A stretch of DNA of 32,015 nucleotides from an uncultured delta proteobacterium (GTDB taxonomy: Bacteria; Myxococcota_A; Polyangia; Polyangiales; Ga0077539). How positions within the stretch are numbered: position 1 is the first letter of the stretch; the number at the start of each line of letters is the position of its first letter. The DNA is taken from contig CAIOSS010000681.1 of the NCBI GenBank assembly GCA_903860995.1, positions 1-32,015 on the forward strand, written 5' to 3'. The position numbers were made by a program, and so were the translations under genes. Below, in pieces: positions 17,313 to 26,983 of the stretch. The notes under the pieces were generated by a model, which did not search any database, was not told the DNA's origin, and saw only the letters and a list, made by a program, of their open reading frames with translations.

Positions 17313-17837
17313 ATGAAGCGCACCGCCCTCCTCCTTGGCACCCTCCTCCTCGGAGCGTGCTCATCCGACAACTCCACGCCCACGACCGCCGACGCGGCAT
17401 CCGCGAACACCGACGCGCCTCCCGGTCGTTGCACCGCGCGGCTGGTTCGACTGCGCACGGGCCCCGACTCGGCGTGCGGCGGCCAGAGCGCCCACTACTG
17501 GCCCATCGGCCTCGCCGCCACCGACTGCCATGGCTGGCGCGCCCTCGACACCGGCGGCCGCTCGCACGACAACTCCGCCAACACGATCCGCTGCAACGCC
17601 GACGGGTCGTTCTCGTTCATGCAGTTTGCGGGCAACCTCAACTGCACGGGCACCGGCACCGTGAAAACCTATCGGCTCAACATGTGCGCGCAGGACACCC
17701 CTCCGTCGCTCTACACCGTGGCCGACGACCTCACCTGCTGCAGCGCCCCCGACAGCGCCGCGTGCACCACGGGCAACCCCTCGGTGAGCGTGGCCGGGGC
17801 GACGATCTACCTCAACGGCACTACCTGCGCGAACTGA
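17313..17837 (+). CDS. Small Cys-rich lipoprotein (paralogous to the gene at 19685-20125)
   Basis: MKRTALLLGTLLLGACSSDNSTP; motif NSANTIRCNADGSFSFMQFAGNLNCTGTGTVKTYRLNMCAQDTPP. Confidence 0.8.
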   Translation: MKRTALLLGTLLLGACSSDNSTPTTADAASANTDAPPGRCTARLVRLRTGPDSACGGQSAHYWPIGLAATDCHGWRALDTGGRSHDNSANTIRCNADGSFSFMQFAGNLNCTGTGTVKTYRLNMCAQDTPPSLYTVADDLTCCSAPDSAACTTGNPSVSVAGATIYLNGTTCAN

Positions 17838-17850
17838 CCACGGGCGTTGT

Positions 17851-19551
17851 TTAGCGAGCGAGCGCGGCCCCGAAGCCAGGGGTCGCGTCGTCGAAGGTGA
17901 CATCGGGCGCAGGGCCCGGACCTCGGCCCAGGCGACCGAAATACACATGCACTCTCCCCGGTTGGGGCGATCGTGGAGAGGTCACCGCGAGGTCGGGAAG
18001 GCCGTCGCCGTTGACGTCTCCCGGCCCCGCGACCGCCGCGCCGAAGGCCACCTCGCCCATCGGCGGCAACGCCACGCCCACAGGCATCTCGAAGCGCGGC
18101 AACTCCGTCTCCGGGAGCGTCGTCGGCGATGACCCCGGCGGGCTCGCGCGACCGAAGAACACCGCGCCGCAGTGGCCCGCGATGAGGCTCGCGACGTCGT
18201 CGAGGCCGTCACCGTTGATGTCACCCAGGGGCGTGGTGGCGGCCTCGAGGCTCATGAGCGCCCCCGCCGGGAGCACGCACGGCAAGGGGTTCGGCTGCGC
18301 GCTCGCCCACCCGCCGACCCCGCGCGTCGCAGGCCCTCGCAGCACGAGCGAACTGCCCGCGGCGAGCCCCCCGAGCAGCAGGTCGGCGACGCCGTCGCCG
18401 TCGATGTCTCCCGCGGGATAGAGCCTGCGCCCGGCGCTCGCGAGCCCGACGCGCGTGGACTTGATCGCCCCGAAGACACCGCTCGGAGATCCTGCAAAGA
18501 CCATCACGAAGCCGCGGCCGGCGTTGGTCGGGTCGCCGGGATCGGTGTAACCCGGTAGTCCTACCGCGAGGTCGGTGTACCCGTCGCCGTCGCGGTCGCC
18601 CGCGCTCGCGAGCGCCATCGTGGGCTCGCGGCTCGACCCCGCCCCCAGCAGCGCGCCCGTCGGCCGCGCGGGCGTCCCCGTCGCAGCGCCGTGAAAGATC
18701 AAAACCCGCGTGTGCGTCGCGGTTTGCGACGACACGGCGATGTCGCCGTAGCCATCGCCGTCGAGGTCGCCCACGCCCGCCGCCGCGGCGCCGAGCACCT
18801 CGTCGGGCTGCGTGGCGGTGAGCGTCACGTGGCGGGTGTAGCGCCCGCTCGCATCGGCAAAGAGCACGTACACCCGCGACGGCAGGTCGGTGACCATCAC
18901 CTCCTGTCGCCCGTCGTCGTCGGTGTCGCCTGCGACGGCGACCGCCTCGGCGAAGCGAGGCCCCGCCCCGTCGGGCGCGAAGGTCACCGCCCGGGTGCCC
19001 GTCCGTGGATCTACGATCACAAAGGCACCGCGCGCCGCGCCGACCGTCGCCGCGGGGAGCGGCGCGCCGACGAGAAGCTCCGTCTGCCCGTCGCCGTCGA
19101 GGTCAGGCAGCGCACGATCGCCCGCGGTGATCGAGCCTGGCGCACGGGCGCTGGGCACTTCGAACCACCGCGGCGTCGTCGCCATCGCGCCGCGCGCGAG
19201 CGACCACCAGTAGCGCCCCGGAGCCATGGGCGTAGGAGCGGTCCACGCGCAGAAGCGCACGCCGCGCACGAAGGGGCCGGTCTCCTCGCGCGCCGCGTCG
19301 CCCGCGGGACAATCCCGCGTGCGGCAGATGCGCAGCGTCGCCGTGCAGCCCTGGTCGTCGATCCACGTGAGCTTCGGTCGCGCCGCGCTGAGCAGGGTGG
19401 CGGTCGGCGGTTGCACTGCCGCGAGGGGCCGCAAAGCAGGTCGCGGCGGTGCGTCGATGGAGGCGTCCGCGGAGGCGGGGCGAAGGGTCCAGCTGTCAGG
19501 TACGCAGCCCAGCACGACCGTCAACAGCACCGGACTCAAGACGACCTTCAC
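17851..19551 (-). CDS. FG-GAP/VCBS-repeat (integrin-like beta-propeller) lipoprotein
   Basis: MKVVLSPVLLTVVLGCVPDSW; repeated DLDGDGQTELLVGAP, DLDGDGYGDIAVSS, DRDGDGYTDLAVGLPG, DIDGDGVADLLLGG, DINGDGLDDVASL, DVNGDGLPDLAVTSP. Confidence 0.92.
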   Translation of the reverse strand: MKVVLSPVLLTVVLGCVPDSWTLRPASADASIDAPPRPALRPLAAVQPPTATLLSAARPKLTWIDDQGCTATLRICRTRDCPAGDAAREETGPFVRGVRFCAWTAPTPMAPGRYWWSLARGAMATTPRWFEVPSARAPGSITAGDRALPDLDGDGQTELLVGAPLPAATVGAARGAFVIVDPRTGTRAVTFAPDGAGPRFAEAVAVAGDTDDDGRQEVMVTDLPSRVYVLFADASGRYTRHVTLTATQPDEVLGAAAAGVGDLDGDGYGDIAVSSQTATHTRVLIFHGAATGTPARPTGALLGAGSSREPTMALASAGDRDGDGYTDLAVGLPGYTDPGDPTNAGRGFVMVFAGSPSGVFGAIKSTRVGLASAGRRLYPAGDIDGDGVADLLLGGLAAGSSLVLRGPATRGVGGWASAQPNPLPCVLPAGALMSLEAATTPLGDINGDGLDDVASLIAGHCGAVFFGRASPPGSSPTTLPETELPRFEMPVGVALPPMGEVAFGAAVAGPGDVNGDGLPDLAVTSPRSPQPGRVHVYFGRLGRGPGPAPDVTFDDATPGFGAALAR

Positions 19552-19684
19552 TGCGCGGCACCTTCTCAGGTCGGTGCGAGAACTTCCACTGGCAACACCA
19601 CCCGGTGCGAGCGGTCACTCTCCCGCCGGGGCTGCTGGGCATCGGATCACCGCCCAGGGCGCCCTTCCGCGCAGGTCCGCGGGG

Positions 19685-20125
19685 CTACATGCACCCGCTG
19701 AAGTCCGTGATGCGGCCCCAGGTGCCCGGCGGCGTGTCCTCCGTACAGTCGGTGAGGGTGTACGCCTTGACGACACCGGCGGGGTTCGTGCCGCCGCTGC
19801 ACGTCAGCGAGGTCCACTGGGTGTACGTGAACGTGCTCGCGCCGCAGGTGAAGCGGCTGCTCGAGTTTTCGTGGCCTGCTCCAGTGGTGCTCGAATGGCA
19901 ACAGGTGCTCCCGTAGTGAACCGGGAGCCGCTGCGAGGCGACCATGGTCCCCGTGCAGGAAGCGTTGCGCCAGCGACCGATGGTGACCCAGCGCTCGAGC
20001 GCGGCGTCGCAGGTCCCCGCGGTGCCGCTGTCAGCTCCGCCGGTGACGCTGTCTGTAGAACATCCCGCCAGCTGCGAGGCCGATAGAAAAAGGCATACAG
20101 AGATCGCGCGGGAGTGGGTATTCAT
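19685..20125 (-). CDS. Small Cys-rich lipoprotein (paralogous to 17313-17837)
   Basis: MNTHSRAISVCLFLSASQLAGCSTDS; motif NSSSRFTCGASTFTYTQWTSLTCSGGTNPAGVVKAYTLTDCTEDTPP. Confidence 0.8.
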   Translation of the reverse strand: MNTHSRAISVCLFLSASQLAGCSTDSVTGGADSGTAGTCDAALERWVTIGRWRNASCTGTMVASQRLPVHYGSTCCHSSTTGAGHENSSSRFTCGASTFTYTQWTSLTCSGGTNPAGVVKAYTLTDCTEDTPPGTWGRITDFSGCM

Positions 20126-20173
20126 GACTTCTTCCTGGTGCCAACGGCACCCGTCGAAAGATGCTGACTGTAA

Positions 20174-20186
20174 TGTATCCGATACA
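20174..20186. promoter_or_regulatory. 13-bp perfect palindrome TGTATC-C-GATACA
   Basis: Lies ~49 nt upstream of the start of the 20125 (-) gene, in the 105-bp intergenic gap. Confidence 0.45.
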
Positions 20187-20230
20187 CCTTGAATGGCCTG
20201 TACCGAGAACCTCCTGGCACTCGCCCGCCG

Positions 20231-23200
20231 CTACCGGACCACGGCAGCGCCGAACTCGTCACTCACGGCGCTGCCGCTGCCGAGCGTGGCCGACACCGAC
20301 GACGTGGGAAAGCCCGTCGGGCTCGACATGTACAGGTACGCGCGCGACCGACCCGGGGCTCCCACCAGGATGTCTGCATAGTTGTCTCCATTGACATCGC
20401 CTACGCCTCCTACGCTGGCGCCATAGTCGACGTCCTGCTCGCTGACCTCATGGGTCCACCATGCAGTCTCAGAGATGCCACTCGGCATTCCGCGGTAGAT
20501 GTTCACCCGTCCCCCTGTCCGGATCCACTCAGGCGCCGAGAAAGTCCGCGTGTCCTTGGTTCCCACCACAATGTCAGCATAACCGTCTGCGTCGAGATCC
20601 CCGGCTCCTGCCACAAATGACCCATGCTCATACAGAGACGTCCCTCCCTGGTCTATCATACTCTGAGGATAGGACAATAGGCCGGAAGTCCCACCTAGAT
20701 ATAAACTAAAATAGGGAATGTTGTAGCCAATAGTAGCATAAGCGCTCATCAGGACATCTGCGTAGCCATCGCCGTTGACGTCGCCGGCTCCGGCCACCGA
20801 ATAGCCGAAAAAATCAGATGCACCGCAGTATCTGTTGGGGGAGAACTGCAGGCCTGTCATGCTTCCAAGATAGAGGACAACTCTTCCGGAATTGCCGCGC
20901 CCGGTACCACAATCATCTAGATATGTGCCGATCAAGATATCGTCGAAGCCGTCTCCGTTGACGTCTCCCGCCCCGGCCACCGAGAGTCCGAAACCGAGGT
21001 AATCCTGGCTCAGGCGGTACCCGGCGGTATTCGGAAGCCCCGTCGCGCTCCCCACGTAGATGTTGGCGACCTGAGCCGCAGAACGGCCAACAATGATGTC
21101 CGCGTAGCCGTCACCGTTGACGTCGCCCGCGCTTGCGACGCTGTCGCCCGTGGTGATCGTCGTGGCAGGGCTCGCTGGCAGGGTTCCGCTTCTTCCGAGA
21201 TAGATGAGTGTTTGGCTAGTGGCCAGTACCGCAAGGTCGCCATAGCCGTCGCCGTTGACATCGCCCGCGCTGGCCACCGAAGAGCCAAAGCGAGAGAGCC
21301 CCGTAGGTGGGTGGAGGGTGACCGAGGGAGTTGTCGAGATGCCTGACGCGCTGCCAAGGTACACCGTGACGCGCCCCCCTCCCGCGTAGCCAGGCGCGCC
21401 CACCGCCACGTCGGAGTAGCCGTCGCCGTTGACGTCGAGCGTGGTCCCGCCGCTGGTGTTCACGGGTGCGCTGCGGTGACCCACCCGAAACCACCACGCG
21501 GGCGAGTAGCCGGTGCTGAAGCGACCCGTGTTGGTGCGCCCGCGCAGACGCCACCAGTGGATCCCTGGTGTGAGGGTGAGTCCCACGGTGACCGTGCCGC
21601 CCTCGGCGTCCTGGCTCCATTCCACGTTGCCGCAGGTTCGCGTGGAGCAGACCTGAACGCGCGCAAGGTCAATGCCGCGAGGCATCGCCCACCGCAGAAG
21701 CGGTGTTTGCGAGCTTACCGTCGCCATCGCGAGCGGCCTGATCGCCCGCGGCGTGGGGATCTGCGAGCAGCCGTTGGCAGGATTGCCATCCAGGTAGTCG
21801 TATCCCGAAGAGCAGGTCGTACTGGCATTGACGCAAGTCCCTGCCGTGCAGACCTGATCGGCGAGGCAGGTGTTGCCGCAGGTCCCGCAGTTGTATGGGT
21901 CTAGAGAGAGGTTACGGCACGTCCCTGCGCAACCCGTGGTGCCCGCCGCCGAGCACGACACTGCACATGCTCCCCCCTGGCACACCCGGCCCGCGGGGCA
22001 CACCACGCCGCACCCGCCGCAGTGGTTCACGTCGTTCACCAGGTCGCGACACACCCCCGTGCAGGTCGCCATGCCGCTCCCGGTACAGGCCGCGCACGCG
22101 CCGTTCGTGCAACTCTGATCCGTCGGGCACACCCGACCGCACGCGCCGCAGTTGGAGCGATCCGTGAGGAGGTTCACCTCGCAGCCGTTGGTGCCCGTCG
22201 CGTCACAGTTGGCGTAGCCCGCGGAGCAGGTTCCGCCGGAGCAAACGCCGATCCGGCAAGCGGCTGTGGCGTGCGCGGAGGCAGGGCACACATTTCCGCA
22301 GGCACCGCAGTGTTGAGTGTGGGTTTCGAGCCGCACTTCGCAGCCGTTGGCCGCGTCGCCGTCGCAGTCGGCGTAGCCTGTACGGCAGATCGCAAAGGAG
22401 CGCAGGACCTCTGCGTTGGGGGGGGTTGCAGCCCCGCGGTACACCGTCGCGCGCCGTGCAGTGCCCGCCGAAGTGCTCTGGTCGAAGAGCACGAAGTCGG
22501 TGTACCCGTCGCCGTTGACGTCGCCGAGCGCATCCCCGCTGCGAAACTCTGCAGTTGTGGCCTGGAAAGAGAAAAGGTAAGTGCCGGACGGTCGTCCTGG
22601 CGCGATGGAGACAATGTTGCTCCGGACCCCGCCGAGGTCGGCAAAGCCGTCACGGTTTACGTCCCCCGCGGAGAAGCCCTGAGGTCCGTTGTAGAAGTCG
22701 TGTGGGGAACTCCCGGGAATTCCGGTCGCAGACCCGTACCAGGTTCGCGTTTCGCCGCGGTCGGAGGGGGCAACGTCGCAGTAGCCGTCTCCGTTGAAGT
22801 CCGCCATGGCCACCGTTTGGCCAAAGAAGTCTTCTGTGGTGGAGAAGCTGAGCGTGCGATGGACCGTCGCACTGATCCCGGCGGAGCCGCCGAGATAGAT
22901 CCTGACCATCCCATAGGCATGATTGCGCGGGACGCCGACGCTGAGGTCTGCGTAGCCGTCGCCGTTGACATCGCCCGCGGCCAGTCCGGCGCCGAAGTTG
23001 TCGTCATTGGTATCAGAGGAGGTCCCGTTCAGGGTGCGCGCAGGGCTGGTCGAGAGGCCCGTGGCCGAGCCGTGATAGATCCGAACCGTTCCGCTCAAGG
23101 TCGTGCCGCGACCCGACACGGCCACGTCGGCGTAGCCGTCGCGGTTGGCGTCGCCGATGCCCTGCACCTGCTGGCCGTAGTGCATGGTGGTGTCCGAGAG

Positions 23201-24883
23201 AACATCGCCCTCTACGGTCCATGTCGGCGTCGTGGCGAGACCCGTGGCGCTCCCGAGATAGACCTCGGCCCGCCCCCGCTCTCCATTGGAGTCCGGCGCG
23301 CCCACGATCAGGTCGCCGAAGCCGTCACCGTTGGTGTCTCCCGCGCTCGCCACCCACGAGCCGAATTTGTCTCGCAGCCCAGCGCTCGTCAGCGTTGTGG
23401 TCGGCGTCGCAGCGAGGCCCCCGGAGCCTCCGAGATACACTTGCACGACGCCGCGATCGTAGGCGTACTCCTCGGCCCCGATGGCAAGATCGCCGTACCC
23501 GTCACCGTTGACGTCGAGCGTCGCCCCGTTGCTGCTATCGACCGCGAGGGAGGTTCGGGCCCCGACACGGAAGTTCCACACGGGGGAGTAGCGCGTGCCG
23601 ACGCGCCCGGAGGCGGTACGCCCCGCGAGGCGCCAGAAGTGAATTCCGGTCGTGAGCGGCGCGGGAACCGTCGAGCTCCCCGATGTCACCGAGAGCGTCT
23701 GCTCCACCGACGCGCAGGCCCGGTCGGCGCAGATCTGCACCTGTGCGCCCGTCGTGAGGGATGCCAGCAGCCAGGTGAGGCGTGGGGCCTGCCGCGTGGT
23801 GGTCGCGGTCGAGAGCGGCGCGACGGGCCTCGGCGGAAGGATTCGCTCGCAGCCGTTGGCTTCGTTGCCGTCGAGGTTCTCGTAACCGGTGGGACAGGTC
23901 ACGGCAGGGCCGACACAAACCACGCCCATGCAGGTCTGACCGTCCCAACAGGCACGGTCGCAGGCGCCGCAGTTGAGGCGGTCGTTGTAGGCGTACAGTT
24001 CGCAGCCGTTGGCCGCGTCGCCGTCGCAATTGGCCCAGTAATTTAAGCATTGGCCGACGCCGCAACGGCCTCCGGAGCACCCGGCGGTGGCATGCGGAGG
24101 GACGGGGCACACGATGCCGCACGCGCCGCAGTTGGAGAGACCCGTGAGGAGGCTCACCTCGCAGCCGTTCCGATTGCTTTGGTCGCAGTCGGCCCAGTCG
24201 TCCTGGCAGCCCGTCCATATGCAGTCATAGAAACATGACAGCCCCCAATCCACGTGGCTGCGGTCCGTGCAGATTGCGTCGCAGTAGTGGCTCCGCGTGC
24301 CGCAGTCGACGCCGGGGGTTTCGCAGGAGACGCAGGCGCCTGCGAGGCATCCCTGAGCCGCGGGGCACACGTTGCCGCAGGCGCCGCAGTGCGAGGCGCT
24401 CCTGGCCGTGTCGATGCATCGCCCGCCGCACGCCGCGAGAGGTGACGGACACGTCGCACGACAAGCGCCCGCGACGCAGAAGGGCTCGGTGGCACTGCAC
24501 GAGACGCCACATGCAGCGCAGTTCGCGGGGTCGCCGGTGAGGTCGACGCAGGTTCCGCCGCAGAGCGTACGGTCGCTCGGGCACGCGCAGGCTCCCGCGG
24601 AGCACGTCTGCGTGGCCGGGCACGCCGCCTCGCATGCGCCGCAGTGGAGCGCATCGCGCGTGAGGTCGGTGCAGACGCCCTCGCAGCGCACCTGACCGGG
24701 GCCACATGCGGCAGCCTCGGCCGAAAGGGCGTCGAAGGTGACATCCACAAGCACCGCGTCGTCGGGCGCAACGCCCTCGGCGGTGGCGTCCATCGGCGCG
24801 AGGCCCTCGCTGGCACAACCGAGGGCCAGAACGGCGGCGACGGTCAAGCGCCAGAGCGAGAAAGAAGATGCGGATCGTTGCAT
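20231..24883 (-). CDS. Giant (~1550 aa) lipoprotein with Cys-rich modules and two tandem FG-GAP beta-propeller blocks
   Basis: MQRSASSFSLWRLTVAAVLALGCASEG; repeated HCGACG..C modules and many DVNGDGYxDxxVG repeats; the Cys-rich/FN-like/FG-GAP module occurs twice (TCPTGYENLDGNEANGCE... and TCSSGYDYLDGNPANGCS...). Confidence 0.92.
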   Translation of the reverse strand: MQRSASSFSLWRLTVAAVLALGCASEGLAPMDATAEGVAPDDAVLVDVTFDALSAEAAACGPGQVRCEGVCTDLTRDALHCGACEAACPATQTCSAGACACPSDRTLCGGTCVDLTGDPANCAACGVSCSATEPFCVAGACRATCPSPLAACGGRCIDTARSASHCGACGNVCPAAQGCLAGACVSCETPGVDCGTRSHYCDAICTDRSHVDWGLSCFYDCIWTGCQDDWADCDQSNRNGCEVSLLTGLSNCGACGIVCPVPPHATAGCSGGRCGVGQCLNYWANCDGDAANGCELYAYNDRLNCGACDRACWDGQTCMGVVCVGPAVTCPTGYENLDGNEANGCERILPPRPVAPLSTATTTRQAPRLTWLLASLTTGAQVQICADRACASVEQTLSVTSGSSTVPAPLTTGIHFWRLAGRTASGRVGTRYSPVWNFRVGARTSLAVDSSNGATLDVNGDGYGDLAIGAEEYAYDRGVVQVYLGGSGGLAATPTTTLTSAGLRDKFGSWVASAGDTNGDGFGDLIVGAPDSNGERGRAEVYLGSATGLATTPTWTVEGDVLSDTTMHYGQQVQGIGDANRDGYADVAVSGRGTTLSGTVRIYHGSATGLSTSPARTLNGTSSDTNDDNFGAGLAAGDVNGDGYADLSVGVPRNHAYGMVRIYLGGSAGISATVHRTLSFSTTEDFFGQTVAMADFNGDGYCDVAPSDRGETRTWYGSATGIPGSSPHDFYNGPQGFSAGDVNRDGFADLGGVRSNIVSIAPGRPSGTYLFSFQATTAEFRSGDALGDVNGDGYTDFVLFDQSTSAGTARRATVYRGAATPPNAEVLRSFAICRTGYADCDGDAANGCEVRLETHTQHCGACGNVCPASAHATAACRIGVCSGGTCSAGYANCDATGTNGCEVNLLTDRSNCGACGRVCPTDQSCTNGACAACTGSGMATCTGVCRDLVNDVNHCGGCGVVCPAGRVCQGGACAVSCSAAGTTGCAGTCRNLSLDPYNCGTCGNTCLADQVCTAGTCVNASTTCSSGYDYLDGNPANGCSQIPTPRAIRPLAMATVSSQTPLLRWAMPRGIDLARVQVCSTRTCGNVEWSQDAEGGTVTVGLTLTPGIHWWRLRGRTNTGRFSTGYSPAWWFRVGHRSAPVNTSGGTTLDVNGDGYSDVAVGAPGYAGGGRVTVYLGSASGISTTPSVTLHPPTGLSRFGSSVASAGDVNGDGYGDLAVLATSQTLIYLGRSGTLPASPATTITTGDSVASAGDVNGDGYADIIVGRSAAQVANIYVGSATGLPNTAGYRLSQDYLGFGLSVAGAGDVNGDGFDDILIGTYLDDCGTGRGNSGRVVLYLGSMTGLQFSPNRYCGASDFFGYSVAGAGDVNGDGYADVLMSAYATIGYNIPYFSLYLGGTSGLLSYPQSMIDQGGTSLYEHGSFVAGAGDLDADGYADIVVGTKDTRTFSAPEWIRTGGRVNIYRGMPSGISETAWWTHEVSEQDVDYGASVGGVGDVNGDNYADILVGAPGRSRAYLYMSSPTGFPTSSVSATLGSGSAVSDEFGAAVVR

Positions 24884-24987
24884 GAGCACCTCGGTGAGGC
24901 CCTGGTTGCGGTCCGCGGCAAAACCCTGTTGGGGTGCCGCGCCACGGAGAGGCTGAGCGAGGTAAGCCAGCGCCGTCGCCGACGGCA

Positions 24988-25006
24988 ATGTCGCGCCGAT
25001 ATCACC
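24988..25006 (+). promoter_or_regulatory. Shared 19-bp motif, copy B: ATGTCGCGCCGATATCACC
   Basis: Intergenic; begins ~105 nt upstream of the ATG (24883) of the giant FG-GAP gene, on the strand opposite to the gene. Two mismatches to copy C. Confidence 0.65.
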
Positions 25007-25018
25007 GGCGCGGTGCCA

Positions 25019-26983
25019 TCACGGCGCGGGTGCCACGCCCGCCTGGCGGGCAGCGCGCACGTCCACAGTGTTGAAGTACTCCGCCGTCAGCGGGATCGAC
25101 GCGAGCTGCTGGCGGCCGGCGTTGAAGGCGACCTCGAAGGGCTGCGACTCGAGCAGCGTGGTTTCGAGAGGCCAGAGCACCGCGGCGCCCGCGCTCGCGG
25201 GGCGAGAGCGCAGCGCGACGAGGGCGTGGGTGTTGGTGTAGACGAGCACGGGATCGAGGCCGAGGCGCTCGAGGAGGCTCGCGAAGAGAAACGCGCCCTC
25301 GATGCAGTTGCCGGTGCGGGTGGCGAGCACCTCCGCGGGCGTGCGGAGGTGTTGCGCGCCGGCGTAGAAGCTGGCCGAGATGTCGGTGTAGGTGATGCCC
25401 CGTGTGCGAAGGGCGTCGTACACGGCGCGCAGGGCGTCTTCGGCGACGTCTTCACGCGAGTTCGAGCGCGTCCAGGCGACACGTACAGCGGCGGAACCGG
25501 GCGCGTTGAGCACGAGCACGTACCAGCCGCCGCTCGTCGAGGTGAAGCTCTGCGTCGCGCCCTGCTCGCTCGCGGGCCACGCCTGCGCGGCGACGCCCGA
25601 GCGATCGCTCTGCCATGCCGCGTAGGCGCTCGCCCGAAAGAGCGCCACGTCCACGGAGCGTGCGCCGTCGATCGCCCCGACCTCGAGCGCCAGCGTTTCG
25701 CCGGGCTCGAGATAGACGTTTTCGTAGGCGTAGCTCCCCGGCGCAATGGCATGGCTTCGGGGGCGGCGCGGCCGCTCGTAGCCGTGCAGTGCGCCGGGCC
25801 ACGCACTTCTCGCTTCGACAGCGGCCTGGAGGGAGACCACCGAGGGGTCGTCGGGGCGCACGAAGACCGCGCTGAGCGCGTCCATCGCCGGCTGCGAGAC
25901 ATGGTCGCTCGGGGGCCCCCACACGATGTCGCCCGCGGGCAGCAGGTCGAGCGCGAGGTAATCGCTGAGCGTAAACCCCGCGCCGATCATCTCGACGCTG
26001 TAGGTCACCTGCCCGCGCGTCGCCTCGGTGAGCGCCCGGACACGCGCGGCGGAGAAGGTCGGGCTCACGCACGCGCGGGTGGTTCCCGTGGCGGGCACGG
26101 CGACGCTACGCACGGCCGCCGCGTCGGTGTACCCTGGCACATCGACGGTGATGCGGGCAGTGTGGGGCGCGCCGTCGAGGCTCGCGAGGGTGAAGCACGC
26201 GACCTCCATCTCGATCGGGTGTCGCACGGTGGCGCTGCCGATGAGGTGCGAGAGGTACAACGGGAGCGAGCGCGAGCCGAGCGCGGGCGGACGCACGACA
26301 GGGTGCGTCACGCTGACGTTGAAGGGGAGGGCGGCGCTCAGGCAGTTGCGACGGAAGCACATGCTCCCGGAAGGGCAGGCGCGGCCGCAGGCCCCGCAGT
26401 GGGCGGGGTCCGACGCGGTGAGCACGCAGGCCCCGCCGCACGACGTCTGCGGGGCTTCGCAGCTCGGCGCACAGCGCCCCGTGAGGCACGTTTCACCCGC
26501 GGCGCAGGCCCGGCCACACGCGCCGCAGTGGGCCTGATCGCTCGTGGTGTCGACGCAGCGGTCCGCGCAGAACACCCGCGCCTCTGTGCAGCCGCCGCCG
26601 CACGAGCCGTCGTTGCACCACTGTCCCGCGCCGCACGCGCGACCGCAGGCCCCGCAGTGCGCGGGGTCGCTCTGGAGGTTCACGCAGCGACCGCAGTGGG
26701 TGAGCCCTTCGGCGCAGTGGGCGTCGGCGATCTCGCCCAGCACGGCAGGGCTGCCGTCGGACGGTACCGAGGCGTCGAGGCTGCCGTCACACCGACACGC
26801 CAGGAGCGCCGTGCTCGTCGCGTTGCACACCTGCGTACCCACACGACCATTCGTGCATGTACACGGACGTTCGACATCGGCCGGGCAGGCCGAGGGCGCG
26901 GGGTCGGAGCATCCGAGGGTGGCGCAGAACCACAGCCCGAGCGCCAGGGAGGCGAGCCGAAAGGCGAAGGTGGCGGTTTTCAT
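25019..26983 (-). CDS. Transglutaminase-like-domain Cys-rich lipoprotein, catalytic residues apparently present
   Basis: MKTATFAFRLASLALGLWFCATLGCSDPA; three HCGACGRAC modules; C-terminal TRTGNCIEGAFLFASLLERLGLDPVLVYTNTHALVALRSR...WPLETTLL. Confidence 0.8.
   Translation of the reverse strand: MKTATFAFRLASLALGLWFCATLGCSDPAPSACPADVERPCTCTNGRVGTQVCNATSTALLACRCDGSLDASVPSDGSPAVLGEIADAHCAEGLTHCGRCVNLQSDPAHCGACGRACGAGQWCNDGSCGGGCTEARVFCADRCVDTTSDQAHCGACGRACAAGETCLTGRCAPSCEAPQTSCGGACVLTASDPAHCGACGRACPSGSMCFRRNCLSAALPFNVSVTHPVVRPPALGSRSLPLYLSHLIGSATVRHPIEMEVACFTLASLDGAPHTARITVDVPGYTDAAAVRSVAVPATGTTRACVSPTFSAARVRALTEATRGQVTYSVEMIGAGFTLSDYLALDLLPAGDIVWGPPSDHVSQPAMDALSAVFVRPDDPSVVSLQAAVEARSAWPGALHGYERPRRPRSHAIAPGSYAYENVYLEPGETLALEVGAIDGARSVDVALFRASAYAAWQSDRSGVAAQAWPASEQGATQSFTSTSGGWYVLVLNAPGSAAVRVAWTRSNSREDVAEDALRAVYDALRTRGITYTDISASFYAGAQHLRTPAEVLATRTGNCIEGAFLFASLLERLGLDPVLVYTNTHALVALRSRPASAGAAVLWPLETTLLESQPFEVAFNAGRQQLASIPLTAEYFNTVDVRAARQAGVAPAP

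Noticed and set aside
19633-19651. TGCTGGGCATCGGATCACC, ~100 nt upstream of the 19551 (-) FG-GAP gene, as a fourth 19-bp operator.
   Set aside because: Only the distal half-site (ATCACC) matches; position and orientation fit, but sequence support is too weak to call.
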